From an uncultured Selenomonadales bacterium (lineage in GTDB: Bacteria; Bacillota; Negativicutes; Selenomonadales; Selenomonadaceae), in NCBI GenBank assembly GCA_946543495.1, contig CAMNLS010000079.1:1-6271 (forward strand): a stretch of 6,271 nucleotides of DNA. The letters run 5' to 3'. The position numbers were made by a program, and so were the translations under genes. The first letter of the stretch is position 1. Each line of letters opens with the position of its first letter. Below, one piece after another: positions 4,977 to 6,271 of this stretch. A model generated the notes under the pieces. That model was not told the DNA's origin, did not search any database, and was given only the letters and a program-made list of their open reading frames with translations.

Positions 4977-6121
4977 TCCTTAAACAAATCCAACCATTCG
5001 CCGTAGCCTTCCTCCTGCATCTTGTCACGAGGAATAAAACGAAGCGCAGCACTGTTAATGCAATAGCGAATGCCTCCTTTATCCTTTGGTCCGTCGTCGA
5101 AGACGTGTCCTAAATGTGCGTTGCTTGCCTTAGCACGAACTTCAATCCGCTCCATGCCGAAGGAATAATCTTTGCGCCTAACGAGAGCTTTTTCATCAAT
5201 CGGCTTTGAGAAGGCAGGCCAGCCGCAACCCGCATCATATTTATCCGTCGAGATAAAGAGCGGTTGCCCGTTCGTTACGTCAACATAGATACCACTGCGG
5301 GATTCTTCATCGTATTCATTTTTAAACGGTGGCTCGGTCTCTGCATTTTGCGTCACGGCTACTTGAAGTTCGCTTAGATTGTTCAAGACTTCCTTAGTCG
5401 GCTTGCCGTAAGTTGCATCACGCGAAAAATCCTTATTGGGGAATTGTTCTGCCGCCTTAGCCTTAGCCTGTTCGTTGATGAACGTCCGCGACACGTGACA
5501 ATAGCCGTTGGGATTCTTAATCAGATATTGTTGGTGCTTTTCTTCGGCGCGATAGAAATTTTTAATCGGCGTACATTCAATGACGACTCTTTCACTTAAG
5601 GTGTCTTGCAAATCTTTCAATGACTTTTTAATCGTCGGCTCGTCGGCGGGGTCACTGTAATAAATTCCCGTGCGATATTGAATGCCTTTATCCTTGCCCT
5701 GCTGATTTAGGAGCGTCGGGTCAATCGACATGTAATAGACCTCCAAAATTTTTTCGAGCGGAACGACATCGGGATTATAGATGACGTGCGCCGATTCCGC
5801 GTGACCTGAATCATTGCAAACATCGCGATAAGTAGGATTGCTTGTAGGGCCGTTAGCGTAGCCAACCTCCACGCTTTCGACGCCAGGCACGTTCATCATT
5901 AAAAATTCCGTGCCCCAAAAGCAACCGCCAGCCAAGTAAATTTCGGCTTGTCCCTCCGCCTTTTGATTCTGCTGAACTATTTCTTCTGGCAAAGTTACGT
6001 TTCCGCTTTGAAATTTAGGGAGACTTCCTGGCATCACGGGCGTAGTCGACGGTGCACATGCTCCTATATTCAAAGCCGCCAATGATGCCAAAATGCTCAT
6101 AAAAATTTTCCTCCCTGACAC
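4973..6121 (-). CDS. msrAB: MsrA-MsrB fusion methionine sulfoxide reductase, probable lipoprotein
   Basis: 382 residues from GTG (6119-6121), with GGAGG (6129-6133) 7 nt upstream. An internal ATG at 6100 also has GGAGG (6110-6114), but would remove Arg4-Lys5 from the signal peptide. The N-terminus MSGRKIF, a hydrophobic stretch and LNIGAC (cysteine 22) form a plausible lipobox; a low-complexity linker follows. MsrA (about 58-215) has GCFWG (66-70, catalytic Cys67), NPTYRDVCNDSGHAE (95-109) and NGYCHV (Cys208, likely resolving). MsrB (about 245-375) has GCGWPAF (Cys299, likely resolving) and RYCINSAALRF (catalytic Cys354). MsrA reduces the S and MsrB the R epimer of methionine sulfoxide, here in exported proteins. 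Both CxxC zinc pairs of zinc-type MsrB are absent (YVDVTNG and RAKASN in their places), as in streptococcal and neisserial fusions. The electron donor is not encoded here. Confidence 0.95.
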   Translation of the reverse strand: MSGRKIFMSILASLAALNIGACAPSTTPVMPGSLPKFQSGNVTLPEEIVQQNQKAEGQAEIYLAGGCFWGTEFLMMNVPGVESVEVGYANGPTSNPTYRDVCNDSGHAESAHVIYNPDVVPLEKILEVYYMSIDPTLLNQQGKDKGIQYRTGIYYSDPADEPTIKKSLKDLQDTLSERVVIECTPIKNFYRAEEKHQQYLIKNPNGYCHVSRTFINEQAKAKAAEQFPNKDFSRDATYGKPTKEVLNNLSELQVAVTQNAETEPPFKNEYDEESRSGIYVDVTNGQPLFISTDKYDAGCGWPAFSKPIDEKALVRRKDYSFGMERIEVRAKASNAHLGHVFDDGPKDKGGIRYCINSAALRFIPRDKMQEEGYGEWLDLFKD

Positions 6122-6140
6122 AAAAAGCCCTCCCCCTCAC

Positions 6141-6173
6141 AAAAAATAAAAGTCCTCCACAACTGTGAAGAAC
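6141..6173 (-). terminator. Intrinsic terminator between tRNA-Arg and msrAB
   Basis: Minus strand: GTTCTTCAC (6165-6173) pairs with GTGGAGGAC (6152-6160) through nine pairs including two G-U, with a 4-nt loop, followed by TTTTATTTTTT. An outer AAAAGT/ACTTTT pairing may extend the stem. It ends the tRNA transcript and leaves only about 20 nt before msrAB. Confidence 0.8.
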
Positions 6174-6184
6174 TAAACTTTTCT

Positions 6185-6212
6185 AATCTATATGCTCTGC
6201 TCCTTAGTTCAA
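6185..6212 (-). promoter_or_regulatory. Weak candidate promoter for msrAB
   Basis: Minus strand: TTGAAC (6207-6212), 16-nt spacer, TAGATT (6185-6190), each 4 of 6 to consensus. Start would fall just before the terminator hairpin, so msrAB would be made by read-through. No better promoter is visible between the tRNA and msrAB. Confidence 0.25.
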
Positions 6213-6216
6213 AGTA

Positions 6217-6271
6217 TGGTGCGATTGGGGCGATTCGAACGCCCGACCTACTGCTTAGGAGGCAGTTGCTC
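6217..6271 (-). tRNA. tRNA-Arg (anticodon CCT), 5' part outside the window
   Basis: Read on the minus strand from the window edge: the 3' strand of the D stem (GAGC), an anticodon stem ACTGC/GCAGT with loop CTCCTAA (6255-6261; anticodon CCT at 6257-6259, decoding AGG), a 5-nt variable loop, a T arm GGGCG-TTCGAAT-CGCCC (6228-6244), the 3' acceptor strand CAATCGC, discriminator A and an encoded CCA (6217-6219). The 5' acceptor strand and most of the D arm lie beyond the window. All visible stems pair perfectly. Confidence 0.95.

Noticed and set aside
4790..5113. Plus-strand open frame spanning the cdaA-msrAB junction
   Set aside because: It is antisense to both genes and their intergenic region, with no recognisable protein features.

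Overview
The window looks like chromosomal DNA from a low-to-moderate GC member of the Bacillota. The signs are strong AAGGAGG-type ribosome binding sites before every gene, two likely TTG starts, a cdaA-cdaR pair and a HemZ-type radical SAM protein. An anaerobic diderm Bacillota (Negativicutes-like) would fit the Fur/HemZ/MsrAB mix, but that is inference; no marker here fixes the taxon. Every convincing gene is on the minus strand, so the region is transcribed from high to low coordinates.

Layout in the direction of transcription. (1) 6271-6217: the 3' part of tRNA-Arg(CCT) with an encoded CCA, followed by an intrinsic terminator (6141-6173). (2) 6121-4973: a probable lipoprotein fusing methionine sulfoxide reductases A and B. 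(3) 4918-3132: cdaA, the membrane diadenylate cyclase, with its own predicted promoter overlapping the msrAB stop codon, and cdaR (YbbR protein), joined to it by an ATGA overlap. (4) 3106-2990: a strong predicted promoter with a perfect 15-bp Fur-box-like palindrome between -35 and -10. It is followed about 80 nt later by a strong intrinsic terminator, so it makes either a small RNA or an attenuated leader for the next gene. (5) 2963-2514: a small single-domain HD hydrolase of the RelA/SpoT hydrolase type, then a terminator (2421-2467) whose stem comes from a decayed copy of this gene's own 3' end. (6) 2365-1: a tight operon of fur, hemZ and a bacterial-type poly(ADP-ribose) glycohydrolase cut by the window edge. 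Each downstream gene has its ribosome binding site inside the last codons of the gene before it.

Taken together, the window combines stress and second-messenger functions: repair of oxidised protein methionine, c-di-AMP synthesis and its regulator, a likely alarmone hydrolase, iron sensing, a heme-related radical SAM enzyme and ADP-ribose removal. The most interesting part is the small intergenic element at 2992-3106. It links a Fur-type operator either to a candidate small RNA with a C-rich, Shine-Dalgarno-complementary segment, or to attenuated expression of the HD hydrolase. No stretch over 300 bases lacks a gene. I see no CRISPR array, insertion sequence or replication origin.
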